A stretch of DNA of 64,000 bases from Streptomyces sp. NL15-2K (GCF_030551255.1 NZ_CP130630.1:1860001-1924000); one strand, 5' to 3'. Shown: positions 8,050 through 17,509, counted from the first letter of the stretch. Made by a program: numbers and translations. Notes: generated from the sequence alone by a model not told the origin.

Positions 8050-8964
8050 ATGGACTGGACGAGTTCCCAGTTGCGCTCCCTGGTGGAGCTGACCCGGCGC
8101 GGAACCATCACCGCGGTGGCCCAGGCCCTGGGGTACACCCCTGGCGGCGTCTCCCAGCAGATCGCCGCGCTGGAGAAGGCCACCGGTATGGAGCTGCTGC
8201 GGCGGGTGGGGCGGCGGGTGGAGCTGACCGACGCCGGGATGACGCTGGCTCGGCACGCCGAGCGGATCCTGTCCACGGAGGCCGAGGCCGTCGAGGCGCT
8301 GGAGCGCAGCCGGGGCGAGGTCGCCGGGGTGCTGCGGGTCGGCCTGTTCGCGACGGCCGCCGCCGAGATCCTGCCGCTGGCACTGCGGCGCGTGCACGAG
8401 GCCCATCCCGGGCTCGACGTGCACAGCCGCGACATGGACGTGGACGAGGTGTACGACGCTGTCGCCTCCGGCGGTGTGGACTTGGCGCTCGGCCTGGACT
8501 ATCCGGACGTGCCCATTCGGCGCGACCCGGCCCTGCGGGTCACGCAACTCTACCGGGAGCGGTTCTCCCTCGCGGTGCCCGCCGGGTGGATGGACGGCCG
8601 CGAAGAGGTCGCCCTTGCCGACACCCGGGACCTGGGGTGGATCCTGCCGCTGGCCGACAGCTACTACGGCCGCGCCGTACGCACCGCCTGCCGACGGGCG
8701 GGCATCGAGCCGGACATACGGCACGAGGTGACGGACACCGCGGCCACTCTGGCGCTGGTCGAGGCGGGCATCGGGGTGAGCACGGTGACGGATCTGATGC
8801 TCAGACTGCGCGCCTCGCGCTTCGACGTGGTGAGGCTGCGCGAGACGATCGAGCGGCACATCGTCGTGGTGTTCCGCTCCTCCGCCGAGCACCGGCCCAC
8901 GGTGGCGGCTCTGGTCGAGGTCCTGCGAGCGGTGGCCGAACCCCGGCGCGACATCCCGACGTAG
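8050..8964 (+). CDS. LysR-family transcriptional regulator (left operon)
   Basis: The 304-residue product has an N-terminal winged helix-turn-helix (about residues 5-62, with TITAVAQALGYTPGGVSQQIAALE) and a LysR-type effector-binding domain from about residue 90. LysR regulators bind a co-inducer, often a pathway intermediate, and control the adjacent divergent operon. The oxidase-hglS-ALDH7 operon is divergent from it across 174 bp, so it is the likely target. ATG at 8050 places the helix-turn-helix at the usual distance from the N-terminus. The effector (for example pipecolate, aminoadipate or oxoadipate) is not known. Confidence 0.88.
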   Translation: MDWTSSQLRSLVELTRRGTITAVAQALGYTPGGVSQQIAALEKATGMELLRRVGRRVELTDAGMTLARHAERILSTEAEAVEALERSRGEVAGVLRVGLFATAAAEILPLALRRVHEAHPGLDVHSRDMDVDEVYDAVASGGVDLALGLDYPDVPIRRDPALRVTQLYRERFSLAVPAGWMDGREEVALADTRDLGWILPLADSYYGRAVRTACRRAGIEPDIRHEVTDTAATLALVEAGIGVSTVTDLMLRLRASRFDVVRLRETIERHIVVVFRSSAEHRPTVAALVEVLRAVAEPRRDIPT

Positions 8965-8985
8965 CGCAGGTTTCGCTCGCCGGCG

Positions 8986-9915
8986 TCATGCATCGGGGCA
9001 CGCCGACTCGGCCGGGTGCAGAAACGGCTCGTCCACGGGCACTGCGCGCCGCAGCGAGTCCAGCATGCCGGCCAGCAGTGGATTGCTGTTCTCACTGCGG
9101 CGCAGGGCCATCACGGTGCGGTGTGCCGAGCGCTGGGCGAGCCGGGTGGCCTCGATCGTGTCGCTCGGCGCATGGCCGAGCGCCGGAACCACCGCGACCC
9201 CCAGCCCCGCGGACACCAGCTCCCGTACGACGTCGTAGTTGTTGCTGCGGAAGGCGACCGCGGCCTCGAACCCGGCCGCCGCGCACAGCCGGACGAGCGA
9301 CCGGGCACCGGCGGTGCCCTCGCGGCTGGTGATCCAGCGGGCCCGGGACAGGTGGGGGAGCTGCGCGCTCAGGCCGCTGTCATGGGTGCGGAGCAGTACG
9401 AGGTCTTCCCGCAGCAGCCGGTGGTGGGTCAGACCGTCGGGCCATGGGCGGGGGCTGAGTCCGTACTCGTACACCAGTGCGACGTCCAGGTCGCCGTCGC
9501 CGAGTGCGGCGGCCAGTTCCTCGGGTTCGCCCTCCTCCAGCTGGATCTGCGCGCGGGGATGCGTCTCGACGAACGTCGAGAGGGCGGACGGTACGAGCCT
9601 GACGCCGGCCGTGGGAAAACTGCCCAGCCTCAGTCGGCCGGTGACACCGGTGGCCAGCTCCTGCACGTGGTGATCCAGGTCGTCCAGGGCGGCCAGCACA
9701 CGGTCGCTGAGGTCGACCAGGCGGTGGGCCGCGGCTGTCGGACGGATCCCATGGGCCTCCCGCTCGAACAGGACCAGTCCGGTCTCCTTCTCCAGAGCGG
9801 AGATCTGCTGGGAGATCGCGGAAGCGGTGTAGCCGAGATCGCGGGCCGTGATCGCGAACGAACCGCTGCGGACGACGGCCTTCAGCGTGAGCAGGTGCTG
9901 GGGCTTCAGCAACAC
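8986..9915 (-). CDS. LysR-family transcriptional regulator (right operon)
   Basis: The roughly 309-residue product has a LysR helix-turn-helix near its start (SGSFAITARDLGYTASAISQ) followed by the effector domain with RLRLGSFPTAG. The start is uncertain. GTG at 9915 gives the normal LysR N-terminus and has AGGAG only 3 nt upstream; ATG at 9954 adds 13 residues but has no ribosome site. The open frame continues further upstream without similarity. It converges on the other LysR gene with a 21-bp gap and diverges from the D-2-hydroxyglutarate dehydrogenase operon, its probable target. The two regulators are distinct proteins, not recent duplicates. Confidence 0.85.
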   Translation of the reverse strand: MLLKPQHLLTLKAVVRSGSFAITARDLGYTASAISQQISALEKETGLVLFEREAHGIRPTAAAHRLVDLSDRVLAALDDLDHHVQELATGVTGRLRLGSFPTAGVRLVPSALSTFVETHPRAQIQLEEGEPEELAAALGDGDLDVALVYEYGLSPRPWPDGLTHHRLLREDLVLLRTHDSGLSAQLPHLSRARWITSREGTAGARSLVRLCAAAGFEAAVAFRSNNYDVVRELVSAGLGVAVVPALGHAPSDTIEATRLAQRSAHRTVMALRRSENSNPLLAGMLDSLRRAVPVDEPFLHPAESACPDA

Positions 9916-10102
9916 GGACTCCTGAGCGGAGGGGATGGACGACCCAGCCAGCATAAGAATTAGTTGCCCTGCCGAGTCATTTCTTGCGCTCTGCTGGCCC
10001 TTGTCGAACATCTGGCCCCACCCGCATCGTGAGCTGAGCCAGGGCCGACGCGACTGGTGAGCAAGCACCGGCGCGACCGGTGAATGAGAAGGGGCGGGCA
10101 CA
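9916..10102. promoter_or_regulatory. Divergent promoter region between second LysR gene and the 10103 operon
   Basis: This 187-bp spacer contains a short AT-rich stretch (ATAAGAATTAGTT, 9953-9965) in an otherwise GC-rich setting. It is a plausible LysR operator and promoter region for the rightward dehydrogenase operon. No precise site is assigned. Confidence 0.4.
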
Positions 10103-13012
10103 GTGGCCACGACAGTCCAGGACCTCGGCAACCCCGATGCTGCGGAGGTGGCCGAGGCCCTCGGCCGAGGGAACTGCGGAGAGGTCGCCCGTGGCCCCGG
10201 CCGCCGGGCACAGTACTCGGCCGACGCCTCCAACTACCGTCGGATCCCGCTCGCCGTGGTCTTTCCCCGCGTGCGGGAGCACGTCCTCAACGCCCTTGCC
10301 GTGTGCCGTCGCCTGGGGGTGCCGGTCACCTCGCGCGGAGCCGGCACCAGCACCTCCGGCCAGGCGGTCGGGCCCGGAGTCGTGCTCGACTTCTCCCGGT
10401 ACTTCAACGGCCTGCTCGTACTGGACCCACAGACGCGGACTGCCACGGTGGAGCCGGGCATCGTCCTGGACGACCTGCAAAGGGCGGCTTCCGCCCACGG
10501 CCTCCTGTTCGGCGCCGACCCGTCGACCCACAGCCGCTGCACGCTCGGCGGCATGATCGGCAACAACGCCTGCGGATCACACTCCCTCGCCTGGGGACGC
10601 ACCGCTGACAACGTCTTGGAACTCGATGCGGTCACCTACCGGGGCACGGTGGTCCGGCTCGGGGAGATGACACAACAGGAGATCGACGAGGCCATCGCCG
10701 CCGGGGGTGACCGCGGGCAACTGATCGCGTCCCTGTACCGGCTCGCCCAGGACAACCTGGCCGCGCTGCGTACGAAACTGGGCCAGTTCCCGCGGCAGGT
10801 GTCGGGCTACGCGCTGGAACACCTGCTGCCCGAGCGCCGCTTCAACCTCGCCCGGGCCCTGGTCGGCAGCGAGGGCACACTGGCCGTGATCCTCTCGGCC
10901 ACTGTCCGCCTCATCTCCCCACCTCCTGCCCGGGCCCTGGTAGTCCTCGGCTTCCAGGACGCCGGCGCAGCGGCCGACGCCGTGCCCGCCCTGCTGGGGC
11001 ACCAGCCGCTGGCGCTGGAGGGACTCGACCACGCGCTGACCGACATCGTCACCCGCCCCGAGACCCGCGCCGCGATCGACACCCTGCCCGCTGCCCGGGC
11101 ATGGCTGTTCGCGGAACTCGGCGGTAGGGCGGACGAGTTGCTGCCCAGAGCCACGGAACTCGCCGAGACCGCTCGGCAGGCCAGGGGATGCACGGGCAGC
11201 GAGGTCATCACCGACCTCGCACGAGCCCGGAGACTGTGGCGGATCCGCGAGGACGGAGCGGGGCTGGCCACCCGTCTGACCGACGGTTCCGAAGCCTGGC
11301 CCGGCTGGGAGGACGCGGCCGTGCCGCCGGATCAACTGGGCTCCTACCTACGCCAGTTCAACCACCTTCTCGCGCAGTACGACCTACAGGGCGCGGTCTA
11401 CGGGCACTTCGGCGAAGGCTGTCTGCACGTTCGCATCAACTTCGACTTCACCACTGAGCAGGGCACCGCCGTCTTCCGCACCTTCGTCACCGACGCCGCG
11501 AAACTGGTGGCCGCGCACGGTGGCTCCCTGTCCGGCGAACACGGCGACGGCCAGGCCCGCTCCGAACTGCTGCCGCTCATGTACGGGCCCGACATCATCG
11601 CCCTGTTCGAGGAGTTCAAGAACATCTGGGACCCCGACAACGGCCTCAACCCCGGCGTGATCGTGCGACCGCTGCCCGTGGACGCCAACCTCAAGGTCAG
11701 CCCGCGCCGCAAGCCGCTGCCGCTGGCCCCGCCCTCGAGGGGCTTCGCCTTCCACGCCGACGACGGCGACTTCGCCAAGGCCACCCGCCGCTGCGTCGGC
11801 GTCGGCAAATGCCGTACCGCCGCTCACCGCGGCGACGTCATGTGCCCCAGTTACCGGGTCACCCTCGACGAGAAGGACTCCACCCGAGGCCGCGCCCGCC
11901 TGCTGTACGAGATGACCCAGGGCGAGGTGATCACCGACGGCTGGCGGTCGGCCGAGGTCCGCGACGCCCTCGACCTGTGCCTGTCCTGCAAGGGGTGCAG
12001 TGCCGACTGCCCGGTCGGCGTGGACATGGCCACGTACAAGTCGGAGTTCCTGTACCACCACTACAGGCGGCGCGTCCGGCCCGTCTCGCACTACACCATG
12101 GGCTGGTTGCCGCGGCTGTCACGTCTGGCCGCCCGGATGCCGCGACCGGTCAACGCCCTCACCGCCTCCCGGCTCGCGCCGGTCGTCAAGAGGCTGGGGG
12201 GCATCGCCGCCCAGCGCGAAATTCCCCGCTTCGCGGACGAGACCTTCCTGACGTGGTTCCGCCGCCGCACACCGCCGGGCGACGGCGGACGCGGCCCGGT
12301 GATGCTCTGGGTCGACTCCTTCAACAACCACTTCACGCCCGAGGTCCTCCGGGCCGGGGTCGCCGTGCTGGAGAACGCCGGCTTCCGCGTCCAGGTCCCT
12401 GGGGGCACCCAGTGCTGCGGACTGACCTGGATCACCACCGGACAGCTCGGCATCGCCCGCCGTATCGCCCAGCGCTCAGTCAACACGCTCGCTTCCGCAG
12501 TCGAGTTGGGGATGCCGGTCGTCGGCCTGGAACCCAGTTGTACGGCAGTGCTCAGGACCGACTTGCCCGAATTGCTCGATGGCGACGGCCGCGCCCGAGC
12601 GCTCGCAGGAGCCACAGTCACCCTCGCCGAACTCCTCGTCCATCGGGCCCCGGACTGGCAGCCGCCGCGCATCGATGCCCGCTCGATCAGCCAGACCCAC
12701 TGCCACCAACACGCCACCTCCGGCTTCAGCTCGGACAGCGCACTGCTGCACCGCATGGGCGTCGACAACACCACGCTGGAATCCGGGTGTTGCGGCCTGG
12801 CCGGCAACTTCGGCTTCGAACGCGGCCACTACGACGTCTCCGTTGCCGCGGGCGAACAGGTCCTGCTGCCCGCGGTGCGCTCCGCCGCCCCCGACACGCA
12901 CATCCTCGCCGACGGATTCAGTTGTCGCACCCAGATCGCCCAGCAGACCGACCGCACCGGCACCCACCTCGCGCAGCTCATCGCCCGCACCCTGCCAAAG
13001 GAACACACGTGA
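10103..13012 (+). CDS. FAD-linked oxidase / iron-sulfur protein, probable D-2-hydroxyglutarate dehydrogenase (YdiJ-like)
   Basis: The 969-residue protein joins a GlcD-like flavin domain to a GlpC-like iron-sulfur part. The N-terminal half has the FAD-binding pattern (TSRGAGTSTSGQA, GGMIGNNACGSHS) and the FAD-oxidase C-terminal domain with EHGDGQARSELLPLMYG. From about residue 560 come two cysteine clusters (CVGVGKCRTAAHRGDVMC and CLSCKGCSADCP), then two CCG-type segments (QCCGLTW and SGCCGLAGNFGF). This matches YdiJ-type D-2-hydroxyglutarate dehydrogenases, which oxidise D-2-hydroxyglutarate to 2-oxoglutarate. HglS nearby makes exactly that substrate. GTG at 10103 has GAAGGGG upstream. The stop overlaps the next start by 4 nt (GTGA), so translation is coupled. 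D-lactate or glycolate would be alternative substrates. Confidence 0.8.
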   Translation: MATTVQDLGNPDAAEVAEALGRGNCGEVARGPGRRAQYSADASNYRRIPLAVVFPRVREHVLNALAVCRRLGVPVTSRGAGTSTSGQAVGPGVVLDFSRYFNGLLVLDPQTRTATVEPGIVLDDLQRAASAHGLLFGADPSTHSRCTLGGMIGNNACGSHSLAWGRTADNVLELDAVTYRGTVVRLGEMTQQEIDEAIAAGGDRGQLIASLYRLAQDNLAALRTKLGQFPRQVSGYALEHLLPERRFNLARALVGSEGTLAVILSATVRLISPPPARALVVLGFQDAGAAADAVPALLGHQPLALEGLDHALTDIVTRPETRAAIDTLPAARAWLFAELGGRADELLPRATELAETARQARGCTGSEVITDLARARRLWRIREDGAGLATRLTDGSEAWPGWEDAAVPPDQLGSYLRQFNHLLAQYDLQGAVYGHFGEGCLHVRINFDFTTEQGTAVFRTFVTDAAKLVAAHGGSLSGEHGDGQARSELLPLMYGPDIIALFEEFKNIWDPDNGLNPGVIVRPLPVDANLKVSPRRKPLPLAPPSRGFAFHADDGDFAKATRRCVGVGKCRTAAHRGDVMCPSYRVTLDEKDSTRGRARLLYEMTQGEVITDGWRSAEVRDALDLCLSCKGCSADCPVGVDMATYKSEFLYHHYRRRVRPVSHYTMGWLPRLSRLAARMPRPVNALTASRLAPVVKRLGGIAAQREIPRFADETFLTWFRRRTPPGDGGRGPVMLWVDSFNNHFTPEVLRAGVAVLENAGFRVQVPGGTQCCGLTWITTGQLGIARRIAQRSVNTLASAVELGMPVVGLEPSCTAVLRTDLPELLDGDGRARALAGATVTLAELLVHRAPDWQPPRIDARSISQTHCHQHATSGFSSDSALLHRMGVDNTTLESGCCGLAGNFGFERGHYDVSVAAGEQVLLPAVRSAAPDTHILADGFSCRTQIAQQTDRTGTHLAQLIARTLPKEHT

Positions 13013-14157
13013 CTGACGCACTCGCCCTCGTCGACGACTGGGGCCCCGAGAAGATCGTTGTCGTCTCACACCGGCGCACCGGAATGAAGGGCGCCCTGGT
13101 CATCGACAACACGGCCCGGGGCATGGGCAAGGGCGGAACACGCATGAGCCCCCATCTGACCGTCGAGGAGGTGGCCCGCCTCGCCCGCGTCATGACGTGG
13201 AAGTGGGCCGGTGTCGACCTCTTCTACGGCGGCGCCAAGGCCGGCATCGTCGCCGACCCCGCTTCCCGCGACAAGGAGGCCATCTTGCGCGCGTTCGCCC
13301 GGGCCCTTTCCAACGAGGTGCCCCGCGAGTACGTGATGGGGCTCGACATGGGGCTGACCGAGAGCGACGCCGCCATCATCCAGGACGAACTGGGCGACCG
13401 CGGGGCCGCCGTAGGCACCCCCGAGCACCTCGGCGGCGTCGCGTACGACGAGCTCGGCGTCACCGGCTACGGAGTCGCCGAGACCACCGATGCCGCGGCC
13501 AAGCGCCAGGGACTGCTCCTGGCCGGGGCCCGCGTCGCCATCCAGGGATTCGGTGCCGTCGGTAGCGCGGCCGCCCGGCGATTCGCCGAACTCGGCGCCA
13601 CCCTCGTGGCGGTCTCCACCGCCCACGGTGCGCTGCTGGACCCCAGCGGGCTCGATGTCGACGACCTCCTGGCTGCCCGCGAAGAGTACGGCGACCACTT
13701 CGTCACCCGCCTGGGCCGGGGCACCACGCTCACCTCCGGCGCGGAACTCACCGTGGACTGCGACGTCCTGGTGCCTGCGGCCCTGCAGGACGTCATCGAC
13801 CACAGCACCGCGCACGAGATCAAGGCCAAACTCGTCGTAGAGGGTGCCAACCTGCCCACTTCCCCCCGCGCCCAGGACATCCTCGCCCGGCGCGGTGTCA
13901 CCCTGCTCCCCGACTTCGTCGCCAACGCCGGAGGCATCGTCGCAGCGGCCTTCGCCATGGATGCCCGCCACTCCGGCTTCCGGCCCGACACCACCGTCAT
14001 CTTCGAGACGATCTCAGCGAGGCTGCGAGCCAACACGGTCACCGTCCTCGACGAAGCCGAGCGCCGAGACGTCACCCCGCACGCCGCCGGCCGCGCCTTG
14101 GCCGAGCAGCGTGTCCTCACGGCAATGAGAAGCAAGGGACGTGTACCCCGTGACTGA
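13009..14157 (+). CDS. Glu/Leu/Phe/Val dehydrogenase family protein, candidate 2-aminoadipate dehydrogenase
   Basis: The 382-residue protein belongs to the NAD(P)-dependent amino-acid dehydrogenases that reversibly deaminate an amino acid to its 2-oxo acid. Visible are the dimerisation/catalytic N-domain (GMGKGGTRMSPHLT, and the catalytic Lys in YGGAKAGI), the Rossmann loop VAIQGFGAVGSAAARRF and the late VVEGANLPTS segment. It is translationally coupled to the D-2-hydroxyglutarate dehydrogenase gene (GTGA overlap at 13009-13012). The lysine route encoded here needs a step from 2-aminoadipate to 2-oxoadipate, normally done by an aminotransferase that is absent from this block. This enzyme could fill the gap; that is inference. 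Ordinary glutamate deamination is the alternative. Confidence 0.8.
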   Translation: MTDALALVDDWGPEKIVVVSHRRTGMKGALVIDNTARGMGKGGTRMSPHLTVEEVARLARVMTWKWAGVDLFYGGAKAGIVADPASRDKEAILRAFARALSNEVPREYVMGLDMGLTESDAAIIQDELGDRGAAVGTPEHLGGVAYDELGVTGYGVAETTDAAAKRQGLLLAGARVAIQGFGAVGSAAARRFAELGATLVAVSTAHGALLDPSGLDVDDLLAAREEYGDHFVTRLGRGTTLTSGAELTVDCDVLVPAALQDVIDHSTAHEIKAKLVVEGANLPTSPRAQDILARRGVTLLPDFVANAGGIVAAAFAMDARHSGFRPDTTVIFETISARLRANTVTVLDEAERRDVTPHAAGRALAEQRVLTAMRSKGRVPRD

Positions 14158-14274
14158 CTGTCCCCTGCGTCGAAGCCCGACGGTCGGTGGTGCAGCGGCG
14201 ATGCGGAGGCGCGCGAAGGGGCACCGAGTGGTGTCAGGCGCGTACAAGCTCGCTCTTTCGCCGAGGCCGTGGCC

Positions 14275-15591
14275 TCAGACCGTCTGGAGCGAGGACTCCG
14301 CGTTGCCCGAGGACAACTCGTAGGCCGCGAGCAGGCGTTCGGTGTCGGCCAGCTGCCTCAGCCAGCCGTCGCGGACCACGTCGATGCCGGTCTCGGGCTC
14401 CTGAAGGGACGCCAGGTACCGGGCGACAGGGGCGCCGCCCGGACCGGCCTGCTCGTGCAGTTCGATCATCTTCGCCACGAGCTTGGTCTGCATGCCGTAG
14501 ACCGGGAACTGCGGGCCGCGCGGGGCGATGAGGCCGATGAAGTACAGCTTCTCGACGGCCTCCGTCACGATGCCGGCGGCGTAGCGCACCGGGGCCCCGG
14601 CAGCCCAGGAGAACAGGGCGTCGTCGAGGAACGGGAGCCGGACGTTGAAGCCGGTGGCCCACAGGATGGTGTCGTAGTCGTGAGCCGTGCCGTCGCTGAA
14701 ATGGACGGTGTCGCCGTCGAAGCGGTCGATGCCGGGGCGGACGGTGATGCGGCCGTGGTGGATCCAGTACAGGAGGAGGTCGTTGACGACCGCGCGGCCC
14801 TCGGCGAGGGTGGCGCCCTCGGGTTCGGGCAGGCCGGGGTAGGCGTTCCAGTCCCCGATCGACAGGCGGGCCATGAGCCGGTTGATCAGGTCCTGCTCGG
14901 GCGGGGAGAACTCGGCCAGGAACGACACCTGTTGGCGCGGCACACCGAAGTACGTCTTGGGCTGGAACCACGAGCCCTGCCGGATGACGATGTCGACGTC
15001 CAGGCGGTGCTGGGCGACGTCGACGGCGAGATCGCAGCCGGAGTTGCCGGCGCCGACGACGAGGATGCGGTCGCCCTCCAGGTCGGAGACGTTCCTGTAG
15101 ACGCCGGAGTGGATCGTCTTTCCCGCGAACTCGCCGGGAATGTCCGGGAACTTGGGGTCCCACAGGTGGCCGTTGGCCACGAGGACGCCTTCGTAGACCT
15201 CGTCGTCTCCGGCGGAGGTGGTCACCCGCCAGCCGTACGCCCCCGCCTGCGCGTCCGTGACTCCCTCGGGGGCTTCGACCGGCTCGACGCTCGTGACGGC
15301 GGTGTTGAACCGGATGATCTCGTAGAGGCCGTGCTCGCGCGCGTACGACTCGATGTAGGCGCGCACCTGGTCGCGGCGCGGGAAGTGCGGGTAGTCGGCG
15401 GGCATCGGGAAGTCCTCGAACGTCGTCATGTCGCGCGACGTGATGAGGTGGAGGGCCTCGTAGTCGGTGTGCCAGTGGCCTCCGACCAGGTCGGTTCTCT
15501 CGAAGCAGTCGACGTCGTGGCCGAGTTGCCGGAGTTGCTGGAGGGCGGATATGCCTGCGGCGCCGGCACCGATGACGCAGTAGCGGGGCAT
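14275..15591 (-). CDS. Flavin-containing monooxygenase (FMO/Baeyer-Villiger type)
   Basis: The 438-residue protein opens with a FAD-binding loop (CVIGAGAAGISAL). It has the FMO identifying segment FAGKTIHSGVYR (pattern FxGxxxHxxx[YF]) near residue 150 and a second NADPH-binding loop (VVGAGNSGCDLAVD). These enzymes use NADPH and O2 to oxygenate soft nucleophiles or ketones. The substrate is unknown. ATG at 15591 follows GAAGGGA. It converges on the amino-acid dehydrogenase gene across about 117 bp that contains GAGGCCGTGGCCTC, a short palindrome that may help terminate both. Its presence beside the lysine-type catabolic genes may be coincidental. Confidence 0.82.
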   Translation of the reverse strand: MPRYCVIGAGAAGISALQQLRQLGHDVDCFERTDLVGGHWHTDYEALHLITSRDMTTFEDFPMPADYPHFPRRDQVRAYIESYAREHGLYEIIRFNTAVTSVEPVEAPEGVTDAQAGAYGWRVTTSAGDDEVYEGVLVANGHLWDPKFPDIPGEFAGKTIHSGVYRNVSDLEGDRILVVGAGNSGCDLAVDVAQHRLDVDIVIRQGSWFQPKTYFGVPRQQVSFLAEFSPPEQDLINRLMARLSIGDWNAYPGLPEPEGATLAEGRAVVNDLLLYWIHHGRITVRPGIDRFDGDTVHFSDGTAHDYDTILWATGFNVRLPFLDDALFSWAAGAPVRYAAGIVTEAVEKLYFIGLIAPRGPQFPVYGMQTKLVAKMIELHEQAGPGGAPVARYLASLQEPETGIDVVRDGWLRQLADTERLLAAYELSSGNAESSLQTV

Positions 15592-16136
15592 GTGGATTCC
15601 CTTCGTGGTCCGGGGCGGGGACTACCGAAGCCGTCTCGGCACAGGTGTCTCGACGTGGACGATTCGTGCGGGGAGCGAGCTTCGCGTACCCAGATGCGGT
15701 CAGGGACGAGTGGTCGGCCCGCCCAGATGACCAAAGTATTGGCAGCAGGGCTGCTCCAGGTAAATGCGCAACTTCGGTCATGTGCATAGGATTTCCCTAT
15801 GGCTGTCCCGTTGGCTCCGGCAATCCTGCCAAAGGCTTAGCCTTGAGGGCCTCCCGGACTTCGAGTGTTTACCAAGCGCCCAGGGGTCTTCATAATCTCC
15901 GCAAGCGTTGAGGCGGTCAGCGGCCGCACACGCGTCGCCGTCATCGGATTCCAATCTCCCCGCACCCTTGCGCTCCGGTCCCTCCCGCCGCGAAATCGGC
16001 ATGCCCTTTTGGGGCAATCTGCTCAGGTCACAGCTGAATGACGAAATGAAGGCGAAATACAGCTGACCTATTGCGTCACATTCCCAAACAATACAATCCC
16101 CTCACCTTTCCCCTCCCTGTGGCGCTGAGGAGTGCA
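15592..16136. promoter_or_regulatory. 545-bp divergent intergenic region with a possible promoter for the binding lipoprotein
   Basis: No gene is supported here. A TTGCGT (16071-16076) and a TACAAT (16092-16097) separated by 15 nt lie about 40 bp before the lipoprotein start and could form a sigma-70-like promoter. Just upstream, GGTCACAGCTG (16026-16036) and CAGCTGACC (about 16060-16068) form an imperfect inverted repeat that could be an operator. Both assignments are tentative. Confidence 0.35.
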
Positions 16137-17405
16137 ATGCGCAGATCGGCAAAGATTTTCGCGACGGTCGTGACGACCGGACTCGCGTTGAGTGCCTGTG
16201 GTGGTAATGCCTCGGGCGGCGCGGACGACAGCTCGTCCGGCGGCGACGCGCTCGTCATCGGCGTGGACCTGCCGCTTCAGGGGGCGTCCAAGGACGCGTC
16301 CGAGTCGACGGTCAACGCGATGCGGCTCTACTTGGACCAGATAGGGAGCAAGGCCGGGAAGTACAAGGTGAAGCTCAAGGTCTACGACGACTCGACCGCC
16401 GCCAAGGGCGGCTGGGACGACGCGACCTGTGCCAAGAACGCGCAGGACCACGTGGCCAACACCGAAGAGGTCGTGGTCATGGGCACCTACAACTCCGGCT
16501 GTGCGAAGATCGAGGCCCCGGTTCTGAACCAGGACCCGAGCGGCCCCATGCTGATGGTGTCGCACGCGAACACCAACCCCGGGCTGACAAAGGCATGGGA
16601 CCCGGGCAAGCCCGAGAAGTTTTTCCCGTCCGGCAAGCGCAATTACGCCCGCGTCATCGCGACCGACGACTATCAGGGCGCGGCGGGGGCCCAGTTCGCT
16701 GCCAAGGATATCGGCGCCAAGAAGTGCTACATCCTCAATGACAACCAGACCTATGGCCAGGGTGTCGGCAAAGCCTTCGAGGGCGAGGCGAAGAAGCAGG
16801 GAATAGATGTCCTGGGCAACCAGGCGTGGGACGCCAAACAGCCCAACTACACAGCGTTGTTCACCAGTATCAAGGCGTCGAACCCGGACTGCGTCTACCT
16901 CGCCGGCATCTTCGACAACAACGGCGGCCAGCTCGTCAAGGATAAGGTCAAGGTCCTCGGTGACAATTCCAAGGTGAAGCTCATCGCGCCCGACGGCTTC
17001 AGCGGTTACCCGGAGTTCGATGGACTGGCACAGGCCCAGGGCGCGTACATCACGTTCGCCGGCCTGACCGCCACGACACTGCGCGAGGAGGGCGGCCCGG
17101 GTGCCGATCTGCTCGATGCGTACAAGAAGAAGTACGGCTCCGACCCGGCGACCAGTTACGCGCTGTACGCCGTGGAGGCGCTGCAGGTGATCCTGCAGGC
17201 GATCGAGAAGTCCGACGGCACCCGGAAGAGCATCACGGAGCAGGTCTTCTCGGGCAGCGGGATCAGCATCCCGGCCGACGAGTCGATCGTGGGCAAGAAG
17301 CTGGACATCTCCCCCAAGACCGGCGATGTGAGCGTCCTCGACATCTCGGTGCTGCAGCTCGTGAACAAGGAGGAGAAGTTCCTGAAGCCGTGGCCCGTCA
17401 GCTGA
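16137..17405 (+). CDS. ABC transporter substrate-binding lipoprotein, branched-chain amino acid type
   Basis: The 422-residue protein starts at ATG 16137 with GAGGAG 5 nt upstream. A short lipoprotein signal peptide (MRRSAKIFATVVTTGLALSAC) ends in the lipobox LSAC. The mature part is a type-I periplasmic binding fold of the LivJ/UrtA class (VIGVDLPLQGASKDAS near its start). It would capture an amino acid or related solute at the cell surface. No permease or ATPase genes follow, which is unusual for this family. A strong hairpin lies just downstream and then mobile DNA begins, so the rest of the transporter was probably displaced by insertion. Confidence 0.87.
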   Translation: MRRSAKIFATVVTTGLALSACGGNASGGADDSSSGGDALVIGVDLPLQGASKDASESTVNAMRLYLDQIGSKAGKYKVKLKVYDDSTAAKGGWDDATCAKNAQDHVANTEEVVVMGTYNSGCAKIEAPVLNQDPSGPMLMVSHANTNPGLTKAWDPGKPEKFFPSGKRNYARVIATDDYQGAAGAQFAAKDIGAKKCYILNDNQTYGQGVGKAFEGEAKKQGIDVLGNQAWDAKQPNYTALFTSIKASNPDCVYLAGIFDNNGGQLVKDKVKVLGDNSKVKLIAPDGFSGYPEFDGLAQAQGAYITFAGLTATTLREEGGPGADLLDAYKKKYGSDPATSYALYAVEALQVILQAIEKSDGTRKSITEQVFSGSGISIPADESIVGKKLDISPKTGDVSVLDISVLQLVNKEEKFLKPWPVS

Positions 17406-17413
17406 GTTGAGGC

Positions 17414-17454
17414 CCGGGGCGGGCGCCACCCGATAAAGGTGGCGCCCGCCCCGG
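17414..17454 (+). terminator. Strong hairpin after the binding-protein gene
   Basis: Positions 17414-17430 pair perfectly with 17438-17454 (17 bp, almost all GC) around the 7-nt loop CGATAAA, starting 9 nt after the stop codon. No U-tract follows, as is usual for actinobacterial terminators. In transporter operons such a hairpin can also act as an attenuating element after the abundant binding-protein message. Confidence 0.75.
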
Positions 17455-17509
17455 ATCGGCTTCCGGTCCGCTTCTCCCCGCACCGTTTCCCGACCCTCGC
17501 GAGGCCTTC

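Noticed and set aside
10103..14157. The alternative frame opening at 11809 and running into the amino-acid dehydrogenase as one long protein
   Set aside because: The part before 13009 is an out-of-frame shadow of the D-2-hydroxyglutarate dehydrogenase; the true start is the GTG overlapping that gene's stop.
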